Below are positions 20,155-33,900 of a DNA stretch of 64,000 nucleotides, in pieces. The position numbers and the translations under genes were made by a program. Numbering within the stretch: the first letter of the stretch is position 1; each line of letters opens with the position of its first letter. The DNA is from Niebla homalea (lineage: Eukaryota; Ascomycota; Lecanoromycetes; Lecanorales; Ramalinaceae), in NCBI GenBank assembly GCA_019925105.1, contig JAHGAU010000013.1, positions 248,001 through 312,000 on the forward strand, given 5' to 3'. The notes under the pieces are model-generated. The model was given only the letters and a program-made list of their open reading frames with translations, had not been told where the DNA came from and ran no database searches.

Positions 20155-22587
20155 ATGATGCAAACATTGCAAAGGCCTACCGGCAAGGAGAAGAATCCAT
20201 TGAATGCCTCCAACATGGCAAAGCCTGATGACCCTATGCCTTCATCTTCACCCGCATTCGCTACACCCAGCCAGCCCAAGCCCAACCGGCGCCCAGAGTC
20301 CCCTAGTTTACCCGAGCCCTCCATCTTGCCTATCTTACTACCTCCAACGACGCTACGACCACTTGCTTTTCGAACATTTACCAAGAAACATAATCTTAAC
20401 CTTACGTCTTCAGCGCTCCAGGTACTTGCTACCTTTATTGGAAAGCAGTGTGGCTCTGGATGGCGGGAGGATGGTCTAGCTGAAAGGGTACTTGATCATG
20501 CTGCTAAGCAATGGAAAAAGGATGGAGGTGGAGTGCTTGTCCCTGGAGATGGAGAAGAGCTTGCGACCATACTGCGGAATATACAGTTTGCTACAGAGGC
20601 AGGTAAAATTCGAATGCAGCCGTATCCTAGCAATCAGGAAGCCTCGCTTCGTGCCGCTTGTCAGAACAACACGAATCGAAGACATTCATTTACAGATCAA
20701 CAGACTGGACTGGCCAGCGGGCAAGACGATCTGGACGCCTCCGCACCAGACATAAGACATGTGCAAGAAACAGACGAAGCAAAGGACGCTCGACAATACA
20801 TAGTCGTAGTGGACGCTTTTGAGCAACCTAGATTGTCGTACAATGCAAAACAGAAGCATTTTGACCACAGCTCCGGGACCTCCTCGCTTCTGGCATCAAC
20901 CTCTCATAAAATCCATGCGTTCCGCCAGCGGTATCATCTAGTGCACCAGCGGCTGCTCAGGAATGAGTCTTTCCAAACTTCGGCTGTAACTTCAGCACGA
21001 TCAGAGACTCGACACCGAGGGTCTTCAAGGCTCTCCACCTCTCAACACGCTTACAAACTTACACCAATAGCCAATCTCTTGGGCCGCGGAGGAAGTATAC
21101 ACATGCTCCTTGGGCTGTTGTCCAGGTCTCCGTCCGGCCTCTTGACTATCAACGACTTGACTGGCAGCATCAACATCGACATACAGTGCGCTCGACCGTC
21201 ACCTGAGGACGGCGTTTGGTTCACACCCGGCATGATTGTCGTGATTGATGGCCGATACGAAGAGGAAGAGTCCAAGGTTGGATGCGGTCTAGATGGTAAT
21301 GCAGGCGTCGGCGGTACGATTGGAGGTGTCTTTGTCGTTTTCGGCATGACTGGTCCACCATGCGAGCGACGTGAAGCAAGTCTAGGTCTTGGCAACAACC
21401 AGAACGAGATGTCCGGTATCTCTGGAGCAGGCTTCGGTTGGGTCGATTTCCTGGGCGTGGGAAGTCAAAAGGCCGTGGGCAAGTCGATGCGAAATCTAGA
21501 GGTACGCGTGTTGAGAAAGGGCAACCAGGAGGCCTCTGGCAGTGGCAGAGACCGCATGATCCTGCTCGGAGAGGTCAATCTTGATGATAATCGGACACTC
21601 CAGGCATTCAGAAAAGTTCTGGCAACATATGCGCTGGATTCGATAGACAGAACACCAATCGTGATGGTACTGATGGGTAACTTCGTACGCCATGCTGTCA
21701 TGACGAGCGGAGGAGGTGCTGGAGGCGGGAGCATTGATTGCAAGGAACACTTCGATTCATTAGCCTCTGTACTGTCAGAGTACCCAACAATGCTGCAAAG
21801 CACTACCTTTATCTTCGTACCCGGAGACCGTGATCCCTGGGCATCAGCATTTTCTGCAGGAGCCTCGACCGTGATACCAAGAAGCGGCATACCTGACATC
21901 TTTACTTCTAGGATTCGAAAGGTGTTCACGAGCGCCAATGCTGACGCAAGTAGAACGGGCAAGAAAGGCGATGGAGAAGCTATCTGGACAACGAATCCCT
22001 CCAGGGTCACCGTCTTTGGACCGAGTCACGAGATTGTGCTATTCAGGGACGACATGTCAAGTCGGCTGCGTCGCAATGCTCTCCGCTTTGGCACATTCCC
22101 ACAGTCGCCGTACCTGGACGATGGAGGTGATGACGAGCAGCAGCAGAAGCCTAGCCAAAATCACGAGGCGAGGCATGAGCGGAGGCAGAAGCAGTCGGAC
22201 GAAACAATGGAGGAGGCCTCGGGAGAAGCAGCACTGTCCGATACGCCTGAGGAAAGGCATGGGGGAATTATGGATACACCGATCTCACCTGACATCCGGA
22301 CAACACGCAAGTTAGTCAAAACGATACTCGATCAGAGCCACTTGTCACCCTTTCCCCCGTCCCAAAGACCTGTACTTTGGGATTTTGCCAGCTCTCTACA
22401 TTTGTATCCATTGCCAGCATCCGTAGTGCTCATGGACGCGGAAGCTCCTGCATTCGCTATTGGCCTTGACGGATGTCACGTTATGAACCCTGGCCCTATG
22501 AAAGCGCCAGGGAGAAAAGGTGTTGCTCAATGGATAGAGTATGACGTTAGAACGCGTCGGGGAAAGCTGAAAGAGGCTCGTTATTAA
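20155..22587 (+). CDS. DPB2: DNA polymerase epsilon subunit B
   Basis: A single-exon frame of 810 codons. DPB2 is the essential non-catalytic B subunit that ties leading-strand polymerase epsilon to the CMG helicase. The N-terminal third includes LRPLAFRTFTKKHNLNL and the helical region ALQVLATFIGKQCGSGWREDG. An OB-fold follows (TPIANLLGRGGSIHMLLGLL, then GVWFTPGMIVVIDGRYEEE). The inactive calcineurin-like phosphoesterase domain has ILLGEVNLDD, IVMVLMGNF, FVPGDRDPW and VFGPSHEIVLFRDD. It ends in HVMNPGPM and YDVRTRRGKLKEARY. Three in-frame starts are possible (20155, 20158, 20215); the third has the best context (A at -3, G at +4). This is the last intact gene before the transposon block, only about 285 bp from LINE A. 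Confidence 0.95.
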   Translation: MMQTLQRPTGKEKNPLNASNMAKPDDPMPSSSPAFATPSQPKPNRRPESPSLPEPSILPILLPPTTLRPLAFRTFTKKHNLNLTSSALQVLATFIGKQCGSGWREDGLAERVLDHAAKQWKKDGGGVLVPGDGEELATILRNIQFATEAGKIRMQPYPSNQEASLRAACQNNTNRRHSFTDQQTGLASGQDDLDASAPDIRHVQETDEAKDARQYIVVVDAFEQPRLSYNAKQKHFDHSSGTSSLLASTSHKIHAFRQRYHLVHQRLLRNESFQTSAVTSARSETRHRGSSRLSTSQHAYKLTPIANLLGRGGSIHMLLGLLSRSPSGLLTINDLTGSINIDIQCARPSPEDGVWFTPGMIVVIDGRYEEEESKVGCGLDGNAGVGGTIGGVFVVFGMTGPPCERREASLGLGNNQNEMSGISGAGFGWVDFLGVGSQKAVGKSMRNLEVRVLRKGNQEASGSGRDRMILLGEVNLDDNRTLQAFRKVLATYALDSIDRTPIVMVLMGNFVRHAVMTSGGGAGGGSIDCKEHFDSLASVLSEYPTMLQSTTFIFVPGDRDPWASAFSAGASTVIPRSGIPDIFTSRIRKVFTSANADASRTGKKGDGEAIWTTNPSRVTVFGPSHEIVLFRDDMSSRLRRNALRFGTFPQSPYLDDGGDDEQQQKPSQNHEARHERRQKQSDETMEEASGEAALSDTPEERHGGIMDTPISPDIRTTRKLVKTILDQSHLSPFPPSQRPVLWDFASSLHLYPLPASVVLMDAEAPAFAIGLDGCHVMNPGPMKAPGRKGVAQWIEYDVRTRRGKLKEARY

Positions 22588-22871
22588 AAAGACTGAAGTG
22601 AACAACATACTTCTTGATCTCCAAAACTTTGGCGCAGCTAACAGTGAGCGCTCGTATTTACTTGGAGCTTTGATGCACGGGGGTATTCCGCGGTTGTCTT
22701 GGCAGCCCCTGCATTGGAGACCCTATCGCATAAAGGCCTACCAAACGGCCTTTTATTAACGGTATTATAGGTGCACCGGTGCATAAGGTACGGTGAGTAT
22801 ACGGTCATTAAACGGTCCTTAGGATAAACATAAATATAATCGTTATTATAGTATAATTGAATAAATATAAT
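22588..22871. other. Gene-island to transposon transition
   Basis: The DPB2 3' flank is normal until about 22740, then becomes progressively AT-richer towards the LINE A insertion. A 12-bp perfect palindrome, TGCACCGGTGCA, lies at 22772-22783. The right end carries the 12-bp LINE target-site duplication (22860-22871). Confidence 0.6.
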
Positions 22872-25800
22872 GATATTGGACGGCTTTGAAAGATGGCGAC
22901 GAACAAAGGGACCCCAGAGATCCAAAACGATGCGTATATATATAGCTTTAACGACAGTAAGGGGAGTATATTAAATGCGATAAGTAGAAGTAACGTAATG
23001 GTTAAGAATAAAGTAATAAACGGGTAAATAACCTATATTAATAGAAACGGTAGCGACGTATACGGGCAATATAATAATAATAAGCCGGATAACGCTTAAA
23101 ATAAATAAGGGAATTAAGGTTAATAAAATATACGTATTAAAGCGCGTAAAACGCGTAATAATAATACGGAGGTAATAAGTAAATAAAGGGGTAAGAAGGC
23201 TGGTATAATATTAATAACGAAGGATATAAACGGAAGGAAAAAATAAAAAAATTACGGTAAAAGTACTATTAAGGGTATATAAAAAGGAAATAAAGTTAAT
23301 AAAGAAAACGGGACCTTAAAGGATTAAAAATAAGGGGCGGAGATAATATATCGCCCGGTAAAGAAAAGTAAAAAAGCAATAAGAAAAACGATAAAAATCT
23401 TAAAAGGATTCCTTACGGTAAAATAAAAGGATATTACGTTAGAAATTTAACCGATATTATAAATTGGATTAAAAGGCATAAAAGACTTTTATATAAAAAT
23501 AAAGGTAAAATTAAAGGAAATAAAGTATTTATGGGGCTTTTAAGGGGCGGGAATAAAAACGTTAATAAAAAGTAAAAATAACGGTTTAAAATTAAGTATA
23601 TAAGGCGAGGGTATAAAAGCGGTAATTTTTTAAATAAAAAAGAGTTAAGCGATAAAGGTAATAAAAAAAATACCCGTAATAAAGAATAAAAGGATAACGG
23701 AGAAAAGGGCGATTATATTAAAAAAAATGAAAATAATAATAGTCCGCCTATTTAATAATAAGGAAAGGAATATAACGGTAAAAATAAACTTATTATAATT
23801 AATAAAAACTTTTAAGGTAATAACGGAATTATTAATAAAATAAATTATTATAATACGTAAGCTATAAAGTAAAAATATTTTCCTTAATATAATATCTTTA
23901 AAAATGAAAAAAAGCTTAAAAAAGTTTAAAATTTAAATTAATAAAAAAGAATATAAATTAATTAAGGTTTTAAGATAATTATTTACCGTTATAATAAATA
24001 AAATATATTTATTATATTTTAAGGAAGTTAAGAGAAAAACTATATTAAAGAATATAAAAAGGGAGAATATAATTCTTTATTTAAAGCTTAAAATTATTAA
24101 TTATAAGCTTTTATTAATAATAAAAAGACTTAACTCCTTAAAATATATAAAAGGTATTTTACCGTTATATTAAGTATAACGTTAATAAAAATATATAATA
24201 ATATTTTAAATAGAAAAATTATTAAAAAGGATTTCTTAAAATAACTTAATTATAAAATAAGACGGTTAATATTTATTAATATTTTAAGTATTAAAACTAT
24301 AAATATATTATTATAAGATATTTTAATATTATAAAATATATAATTTACGTTAAAAGTTACGATACCTATAAATATATAAAGTTAATAATTAAGGGATTTA
24401 TAAAGGGTATACTTAAATATATTATATATAATAAGGAAGGATACTTAATATAAGATTCTAAATATATAATAAGAGTTAAGGAGATTAAACGTAAGGAGAC
24501 CTAAATAATTATGAAAATCCAACGGTATAATACGTATAAAATTAATTTAATAAATTAATTAAAAATAACCTTAAAATATAAGCTTAACCAATTAAATAAT
24601 AAAAGGTAAACGGTAATAAAGAAAAGAAAGTTTTTTATAATCTTAATTTTAAGGATTAATTATTTTATGTTTTTAATAATAATTAAAAAAGTACCAGGTT
24701 AGAAAACGCTTAATTTTAATAGGAAGTTTATAACTTAAACGAATATAAAAAAAGGAGCTTTTATAAAGGTTAATATATAATATATTAATATTTTTAAGAA
24801 TAATATAATATAATATCCGTAATGAAAGAATTAAAGTTATAATATTAATATTTAAGTTTAAAAAAGTTAAGGACGTTAACGTTATAATAATATAAAAATT
24901 ACCGTATAATTTATATATATATTTATTTATTAACCCGGGAAAAAGGTTTTATTTAACCTTTAAAGGAAATAAAATAATTAAAATATACTTCTTTATAAAT
25001 AAGCGGTTTAATATAAATAATTAAAATATTACTTATTATAATAAAAACCTTTATATACTCTATATTATAAAAAAAAGGGACTTAAAGGGTAACCTTAATA
25101 TTTATAATATATATAACTTACCGTTAATTAATAAAGAAAGACCTTTTATAATATTATTACTTAAAGAGGTTTTAATTATTTTAAATAAATATATATTATT
25201 TAAAGACTTTAATTTATATTACTATATATAGAATAAAAAAGAATATATAATAAATTATATTAAATTAAATAACCTATTATTAATTACCGTTTAAATTAAC
25301 CTTTTATTATTAATATTATAAAAGATTATTACGTAAAAAAGTTATAAGTTTAAAATAATAATTAATTTAACTTTTAATATAAAAAGGGTTATTAACGCGG
25401 TTATAATATATAAGCTATAAAAAAACTTAAAATATAACTTAGATTATATACCGATATAAATAACCTTAAATTAAACCGTTAATACGTCTATATTACCACC
25501 GGTAAGGAAGGCGTAAAAAACGGTTAAGGAAATAGAGGTTTATATAAAAGCGGGGGAGATAATAATATAGTTCATGGACCTCTTTTAATTAAATAATAAA
25601 AACCGGATTAATTTCTTTATAAAATGAATAATAAAAGTATTAAATAAAGTAATTAATAAGATTATTTTAATAATAAAACCTTCTTAAAGAGTTAAAATTT
25701 ATTAAAACGAAGGATATATAACCGCGATTATAAAGGTAAAAAAACTAATTAAATAAGCCTTTAAATATAAAAACTAAAAAATACTTAATTAATTAAGGGT

Positions 25801-28685
25801 TACTAAAAAAAAAAAAAAAAAAAAGATTATTAAAAAAATTAAATAAATATACTTTTAATCTATAATATATAATTTAATAGTCTTACTTCATGGTATTTAA
25901 AAGTTAATAAAGTATAATAAAGAATAAAGTAAAAAATTAAAGTTTATCCTTAAATTCCCGCCCCTTAAGAAACCCGATAATATATTAATTAATACCTTTA
26001 ACGGTAAAATTAAAGTCCTTAAAAAGCATTTTTCCCCCTTTTATTAAAAGTTAATTTAAATAATATTAACGGCGCTTTATATTTTAACCTTATATTAATA
26101 AATAAGGTAATAATATAAGATATAATAATTAAAATAATTAATAAATTAAAAAAAGATAAAGCTTTAAGATCGAATAAAATTCCCAATAAATTCTTAATAA
26201 TAATAATTTTACTTTTTAAAAAAATCTTTATTTACTTCTTTTAAGTATATCTTAACGTCGGTTATTATCCGTATAAGTTTAAGGAAGTAAAGATAATTAT
26301 CCTTAAGAAGTTTATTAAGCCAGATTACTTTAAGGTAAAGTTTTATAGACTTATTATATTCTTATATACGTTAAGGAAGGCCTTAAAGACGGTAATAGTG
26401 AGGATCCTTAATAATTATATAAAGAATTACGGACTTTTCCCCGATTAATAAATAGGAATAAGGAGAGGTTAATTAATAAAAATAGCCCTTAAAGGATTAA
26501 TTAACGGTATATATACGGTATAAGGTTACGGGAAGAAATATATTATAAATTTTCTTTCTCTTAATATTATAAGTATTTTTAATAAAATAAATTATTAAAG
26601 GTTATTATATAACTTAAAGAAAAAGGGGATATTACTTTTCTTAATTAAGTAAATAAAAAGTTTCTTAAGCGATTAAATTATATTAATTAACTTAAGATAA
26701 AAAATAAGCTTAATAAAGCCCGTTATAATGGAAATTCCTTAAGGATTATTTATTTCTTTTATATTATTCTTATTTTTTAACGGTTTATTAATCGAGGAGT
26801 TTATTAAGTTAAAATAAAAGGTTTAAGTTAAAAACTTTATTAATAATATTTACCTCTTAATTTATAATACTTTTATACGTATAAATTATTTAAAATTAAA
26901 ATAAACTTATAAAGTTTATCTTTAGTAAATAAAAACTTACGGGGCTTAATTTATACCATATAAGTATAAATTCATTTATATAATTAAAGAACCTAAGGTT
27001 ATACGATATAATAATTATAATAAACTTAAATAAAATTATAATAAAGCTTAATATTAATATTAAAGTTTTTAACCTTTAAGTAAATAAGAAGCTCGATTAA
27101 AAAAACTATATAAAAAAGGTTTAAAAGAAAATAACTTTATAAAAAAAGGGTTTTATTTATTTTATTATATTAATATAAAAAGCTATATTATAAAAGGCCC
27201 GGATTATTTATTAAGCTATAATAAAGTTAACTATAATATATATTATAGTTATTTAATATATATTTAAGGATACTCCGGGATATAAGAAAGAGTTTATTTA
27301 AATATTATAGAAAGTCTAAAATTAATATTTAAGAATAATTAACAATACTTATAAAGTAACTTTTATCCTAATATTAAAGTTTAAGGTTTTTATATTATTA
27401 ATTAAAGTTTTATTGGATTAAATAATCGCTTAAGTAAAGTTAAAAAGATATATATATTTAATTATAATAATAAGAAATAGACGGATCCATTAAAATTTTA
27501 ATAAGCTTAAAGTTAAAAAGAATAAATTAAAGATATTTATCTTTTTTTTTATTAAGATAAAATAAAAATAAACGGAAAAAGAAATTAATTTTACCAATAT
27601 TCCGGAAGTTAACTTAAGTAAGTATAAATTCCCGTTAAATATAAAAGAAACCAAAATTAAAAGGATTTAAAGAATAAAAGTTATAGCGATTACCTTATAA
27701 GTTACAATAAAATAAATTAAACGTTAATAAAGGTATAAAGATTTTATACCTTAAGGTTATTATTATTTAACCTTTAACGATAAAAAGATTATTAATAAGT
27801 ATTTCCGTTATTATAATATTATAAGGAAGGGTAATAACGTATTAACGATTTAACTCCGGACGGGTAAAAACGGTTTAATTTACTTCTTATTTATTATATA
27901 TATTAAAGGTCGGATAAACGCTAAATATAAGTACGGATAAAGGAAGTAAGACGTTATATACGTTTTTATTTCTTATTTTTTATTTACGGAAGTTAAATTA
28001 AGACTTATTATAAAAGCTAATATTTATAATTACCGTTAAATATTATTTATAAAGCGGGGTATCCGGGCAATTATTAAATTTATAATATCCACCGGACTGC
28101 TATTATAGTTTAACCTCGTTATAAAAATAAGTAAAGTTATTAAAGACTTTATAGAGAAGGCCCGTTACCGGTTAAAAAAGAAAAAGAGGAGCAGAAACCG
28201 GTTATATTAATTATATAAACCGGAAAGCATTTTTTATAGCTATAAGGATATAATAATAAACGCTTATTAAAAGTCTTTAAAGGAATTAACGGCAATAATA
28301 ATATAAGAAAAATATATATTAAATATATAAATATTAATAAAAATATTTAAAGGTATTATATAAGATTAAAATAATATAAATATATAAAGGAGTAAAAGAG
28401 TAACGAATTTAAAAATAGTTTTTATAAGGATACGGTCGTAATATTACGGATTTTCTTAAAGAAGTTAAAATATAAGAAATATATAAATAAATTATTACTT
28501 TCTGGACGGCCGTTAATATCCTTTACCTCAGGGGATAAAGGGTAAAGGCCTGATAAATACCGGTTTTTACCTTAACGTTATAAGTATTAGGTTTTTACGG
28601 TTATTAATAAGGCTAAAAGGCCGCGTATTAAGGAACGCCGGAATTAGCTTAGCTAGACCCGTAATATAAATCAATCAATCAATTA
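22872..28685 (+). mobile_element. LINE A: RIP-mutated non-LTR retrotransposon (APE/RT/RNase H type)
   Basis: A 5.8-kb element on the plus strand with a 12-bp target duplication (AATAAATATAAT at 22860-22871 and 28686-28697) and a 3' TCAA microsatellite tail. Its protein can still be read through many TAA/TAG stops. Near 26280-26440 the reverse-transcriptase words IILKK, KPDY, YRLI and LRKALKTVI appear. Near 26720-26770 IP*GLFISFILFLFFNGLL matches the IPQGSPISPILFLFFNADL-type motif. Near 26835 FINNIYLL stands where FVDDV-type catalytic residues belong. Near 27840-27900 LRTGKNGLIYFL matches the RNase H/3' domain LRTGKIGL word. It is dead: stops throughout and the catalytic Asp pair is changed to Asn. 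A Tad1-like clade is my best guess. Confidence 0.85.
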
Positions 28686-28697
28686 AATAAATATAAT

Positions 28698-30253
28698 AAT
28701 AAACTTAATATAAATAATTTAACTTACTTACTTTTCCCCTTATATATTATATTTATTTACGTATATTATATTAAGTTTTAAGCCCGGTTAATAAAATAAT
28801 TAATCGTAATATATTATTTAAGTAATAATTTTATTTAAATAATATTTATAATATCTATATAATTACTTAAGATTATAAAATAATTATAACTTTAATTTCC
28901 GATACTTTAATAAATAATTATAATTATAAAAATATTAAAAAGGATAATTTAACGTAATAATACTTACTTTATTAAGCGTAATATATATTTTATACTTCCA
29001 ATAATAATAATACTTAAGATAAAAAAACGATATTATTATTATTTAAAATATTTACCGTAAGAATTATTAAATTACCCCTAAATATTTTTAAGGAATTCCT
29101 TATAAAGCTAACTTTATATAAGCTTTTTAAGTTTAATAATAATAACTTTTATAAATAAAGTTAAATTATAAAACGGTTTTTAAGAAATTATTTATTATAA
29201 AATATTATAAATAACTTAACCTTATATTTTTAAGTTTTATTTTAAGTTAAGATTTAAATTATATACGTTAACTTTATTACCGGTATACTTATAAATAATA
29301 TAATAACGATATAAAGATTATATATTTTAATAAGTAAGGATATTATACCGTTTTAAATTTACTTAATATAAAATAAGATTTATTTCGTAAAAAATAAAGG
29401 AAAATTAATCTTTTATTAATAAAAATCCTTATTATAAAAGCTTAAAAAGATAACGGTATAAATAATTTTATTATATTTATAAAGAAAGTAAATAAATAAA
29501 TAAGTTAAATTAATAAAGCCGTTATATTAAATAATATTTATTTAAATTTTATGATTATAAATTTATTTTAAAAAGTATATAAGTTTAATTTTATTATATA
29601 CCGGCTTAAGAATAATAAGGATATTTTTAATAATAAGAAAATTATTTAGAAACTTAAAATAATTAAGATTAATATAGTTAAAAGATAAATTATTAATACC
29701 GCGATAGTAAAAATAAATAAAGAAAATATTATTAAACCCCGCTGCTTAATAAAATATTATAATTACCAGAAAATAAACTATATAGTTAAAGATTATAATA
29801 AAGAAAGCGTAAAAGTAAACGGTAAAAATAATAAAAAGGTTAATAAAAATAAAATTAAAAAAATAAAGAAACCTAAAAAATAAATAGCTTAATTTAAGTT
29901 TAAATAAGTTAAAAAAGCTATAATTAAAGATAATAAAAAATCTTAAAAATTAAGTTTTATTACCGTTAATAAAAAGGAAAATAATATTAAAAAGTTAACG
30001 TTTATATTTATTAATAATAATAACGACCTTATTATCCTCTTAATAAAAAACGGAACGGCTTTAATAAGCCCTTAAAAAACTATTAAAATAATAAGGATTT
30101 ATATAATTTAACTTTATATAAGTTTAATAATAATATTATTATAATAAATTTAAATAATCTTAGTTTTTATAATAGTAATAATAAAGTAAAAGATATTATT
30201 ATAATAAATAATATAAATAATAAAGAAACCTATTTATTTAAAAGTAATCTATA
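28698..30253 (+). mobile_element. Copia-like element, 5' part (gag), interrupted
   Basis: AT-rich decayed DNA between LINE A and the short LTR element. Near 29745-29815 one forward frame reads like a retroviral zinc knuckle in which several Cys have become Tyr (YYNYQ...DYNKE where CYNCQ...DCNKE-type residues are expected). Its 3' continuation lies at 38566-39330, beyond the inserted elements: protease, then pre-integrase, in the order and strand expected for copia. No LTR was found. Confidence 0.55.
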
Positions 30254-30415
30254 TGTCAGGTACTAAGAGTACTGAGGTAAAATGTGGGTATAATATATAT
30301 GATAAGTGTCTACCTAGCTATAAAGGTACGTAATATAAGTGTGCGCGCCAAGCTACTATACCCTTTTAGTGCTAGTACCCGATAAGCTCTTGGTATACGT
30401 ATATTATACATAATA
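30254..30415 (-). repeat. Left LTR of the gag-only element
   Basis: 162 bp, aligned without gaps to 38399-38560. Its left (outer) half keeps TG and CA words (TGTCAGG, ACTGAGG, AATGTGGG) and its right (inner) end is converted to TA (TATACGTATATTATACATAATA). Confidence 0.85.
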
Positions 30416-30849
30416 AATATACCACAAAAAGAAAGACCGCAACGCCCTTATTGCGACGGTAAGGTTGAAGTCTTCATAAAGGAAAGCGGTTCCGGGGCTA
30501 GGGATTAAATATGTTTAACGTTAAGCATATTAAGGAAGTAAAAGTAAATAATAATTATTAAATATTAAGGCTGGTTATTAAAGGAAAGTTAAAAAATCGA
30601 AAAACCGCAAAAGGTATAAACCGAGGAATTATCGTAAGCTACCCGGGATATAGTCGTGGATTTAAAAGTGTTATAATTGAGCTAAATCGCTTAAAACCGT
30701 GATATCCATGGTTTTACCGAGTCAGGTCTTACTTAACCATAAGCCGTACGGAGTGGATAATCCTTATAAGTATGGTAAGGCTTTAACTATTATTTAGCCG
30801 ATTTATATATACCTTTATTAAAAGAATACTTATTTATATTCCCTACTTC

Positions 30850-30995
30850 TGTTAGGTGCAGCATGCATGCATGGGAGCATTGATAGGTGTAGGACACCCT
30901 TTATACGTAGAGGACAGGCATCCTTATAATGCTTTTATCCTTTAAATAGAATTATTATTTATATATTATTATACTTTTTAGTCTATATATTAATA
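30850..30995 (+). repeat. Left LTR of Gypsy-B
   Basis: 146 bp. It starts TGTTAGGTGCAGCATGC with TG/CA words intact for about 80 bp. The inner 60 bp are converted to TA-rich sequence ending TATTAATA where the right LTR has TACCAACA. Confidence 0.9.
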
Positions 30996-33900
30996 AATGG
31001 TAATAATAGCTATTTATATTAATATTATATTAATATATATCGTAAGATCCGTTAATATAAATTAAAGTATTAATTTATTAACTATAGCGGATACTTCCTT
31101 TATAGTAGTATTAAAGGTATTAATTTCGTATTCTTTAGAATATCGCCTTTAATTTATTTTTAAATACCTTTAAAGAAAAATTAAAAACGGTATTATAGAA
31201 AAAATATATATATTATAGGTTTCTTAAGTATTACCGGATTTTAATATTATTACTTTAGCTTATTAATTAAACGTCCTACTGAAATCCGGTAACTTAATAG
31301 CCGCGGTTATCCTATATTTAATTTCAGAAAGAGTTATTTAAATAGTTAAAAATAATTAACGATTAAATAATTTAAGAATTATATTTACCGTAAGTAAATT
31401 ATTTTAATTAAAATCTTCTGAAGCTATAGAATTTATTATTTTTTTTAATTTAATTTTTAAAAATTGGATTTTAGATCCTTTAATACTTTAATATAATTTA
31501 TTATATTTTAAAGACGCTTTATTATCGTTATAATTATTATATAAATCGTTATCGACCTTAATAAAATTAAATAAATTTAAATTATATCGATATAGTTAAA
31601 GTCTTTAGAAACTTAATACCGTAAAACTATTATTTCTATTAGATAGTTTTTTATTATTATAATAGTTATTAAATTTACCTTTTATATTAACGTTAATACT
31701 ATAATGTTCCTTTTTAACTTTAAGTATTAAACCGGAATCCGAGTTTAATAAATTTAATATATTAGACTTAAGTTTATTAAACCTAAATTTATTATATTAA
31801 ATAAAAGGTATTTTTACTGAAAAAGTAATTTTTATTTAATTTATTAATCTATTTAATTAATTAAAAATAATAAATTTTACCGAAGAATAAATAATATAAT
31901 TATAAGGTATAATTTAAGAATTAATTCTTATTATTATATAAAGTTAATAATAAAATAATCCCGGTAATAATCTATTCCCTTTTTTTAATAACGTAATATA
32001 ATTAATAAGAAGCTTATAGTTAAACTAATTAATAAATTTTAATCCCGGTAACGTCGGATTTTTTAACTTTTTTTATAAAAATAAGTCTTTTAATATAGCT
32101 TTTATAATTAAATATTCCGGGAAGTATACCTTTTTCCGGGATATATATATCTTTATCGATTGATTAAAGGATATTATTTAAATAATAAATATATAATTGC
32201 TATGGAATAACCTATAATTATACTTAAGAAATACCGCTTTAAAGTAATATACTATAGAGTTATTAAATACCGAAAAATAACTTATTAAATATAATAACGG
32301 TTTAACTAAATAAACTTTTTAAATTATCGTTAAATTTAAGTTACCTTAATAAATTAGCTTAAATATTTTAATTACCAAAAAGTATATTATAAATAATGTT
32401 TTTCGGAACCGGGAGTTTTATAAATATATATAGATTATTTTACGGGTTATATATACGTTAAATTTTAATAATGTTTAAAATTAACTTATATTTATTTACG
32501 GCGGGTTAAACTTAGAATTTTAATGGAATCTATAATTATTAAATATAATTATTATTATTAATAATTATTTTAAGCTTATAAATAAATTTAAATATAGTTA
32601 ATAAGCTTACGTTATTAAGTATTACGTACCTTTATAAATATATCCGTAAAATTATAAAACGGATACGTTATTTTAAGGTAACCGGAATTTCACAGAAAAT
32701 TTAAAAACCGGTTCTTTTTTTTAATTATTAATATTATCCTTTTAAACGTATAAATAAAATAAAGCTTATAATATACGCCTTTAGGAAAAAGGATAACGGT
32801 AATTACCCTTAATATCGTAAAAGAAAATATTAACGTTAAATTAAAGAAAATCAAAGCTTTTAAAAAGAAGGTCCGATTTTAAATATTAAATACGCCGTAT
32901 AAAATAAAAAATTAATTAAGTTTTTATATTTAAGGATAAAAAAAAGGAGAATATATTATCCGATAAAAAGGAATTAAAAGGATTTTAAAATAACGATAAC
33001 CTTATTATAAAAAAGGTATATTTTATATATTAATTCCTTATACGTTATTAATATATTAAATACGTATTAAAGTATTTATCATAAAATAAACTTTTTATTT
33101 ATTTTAAATATAATTACTAAAAATCAGAAAGAATAAACTTAAATATTTTTAAGGCCCCTTTATTAAATTAGCGGATTCAGTCTATTAATAATTAATATAC
33201 GTAAGCCTAATAAATTAATAATATATTACTTATAATTATTAGCTTTACCGTAATAAGGAGTACGTACCTTATAAATTTTACCTTTAGGGTATATTAATAT
33301 ACTATAGGTAAAGTCCAATTTACCCCTAATTTACCCGCAGTAGACTTTTATATAGATAACGGGTACTTTATTATAATTATTAATCGTAATATTATATTCT
33401 CTTAAATTCTAGATTTGGATTTTAAAATCCAGAAATTACTTAAATTAATTCCGGTTATAAACGTTAATAATTTTAAGTTAATTATTAATAAATTTATAAT
33501 ACTTAACTTATTCTTTTTAAAAGAGAAAAATACAATATTTACCTTAAGAAAAATCGTAATTAAAATTTATTTAATACGTAATTTATTTATTAATATTTTA
33601 ATCGTTATTAATATTATAACTCTTAATAAAATAATAATCGATTTCGGTAATTAAAAATATATTATTGGTATTTATAAAAATATAAGTATTAAGGTAATTA
33701 TTTTTATAAAGGAAATAACGTAATTACGACGTATAATTCACGTAAAGTAATAAACTTAAATCTTAATTTATAATATAGTATAAGTATTAATTATATATTA
33801 AAAAAAAAGACTTTAAAAGAATTATTAAAATCCCGGGATTTTATTTTTAAACTGTAATTAATACCGTTTTACAATCTTGGATTCCGAGGTAACGTATTTA

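Noticed and set aside
33415..33654. 79-codon frame in AT-rich DNA as a gene
   Set aside because: It begins with TTG and reads as the decayed aspartic-protease-like segment of Gypsy-B, so it is transposon debris.
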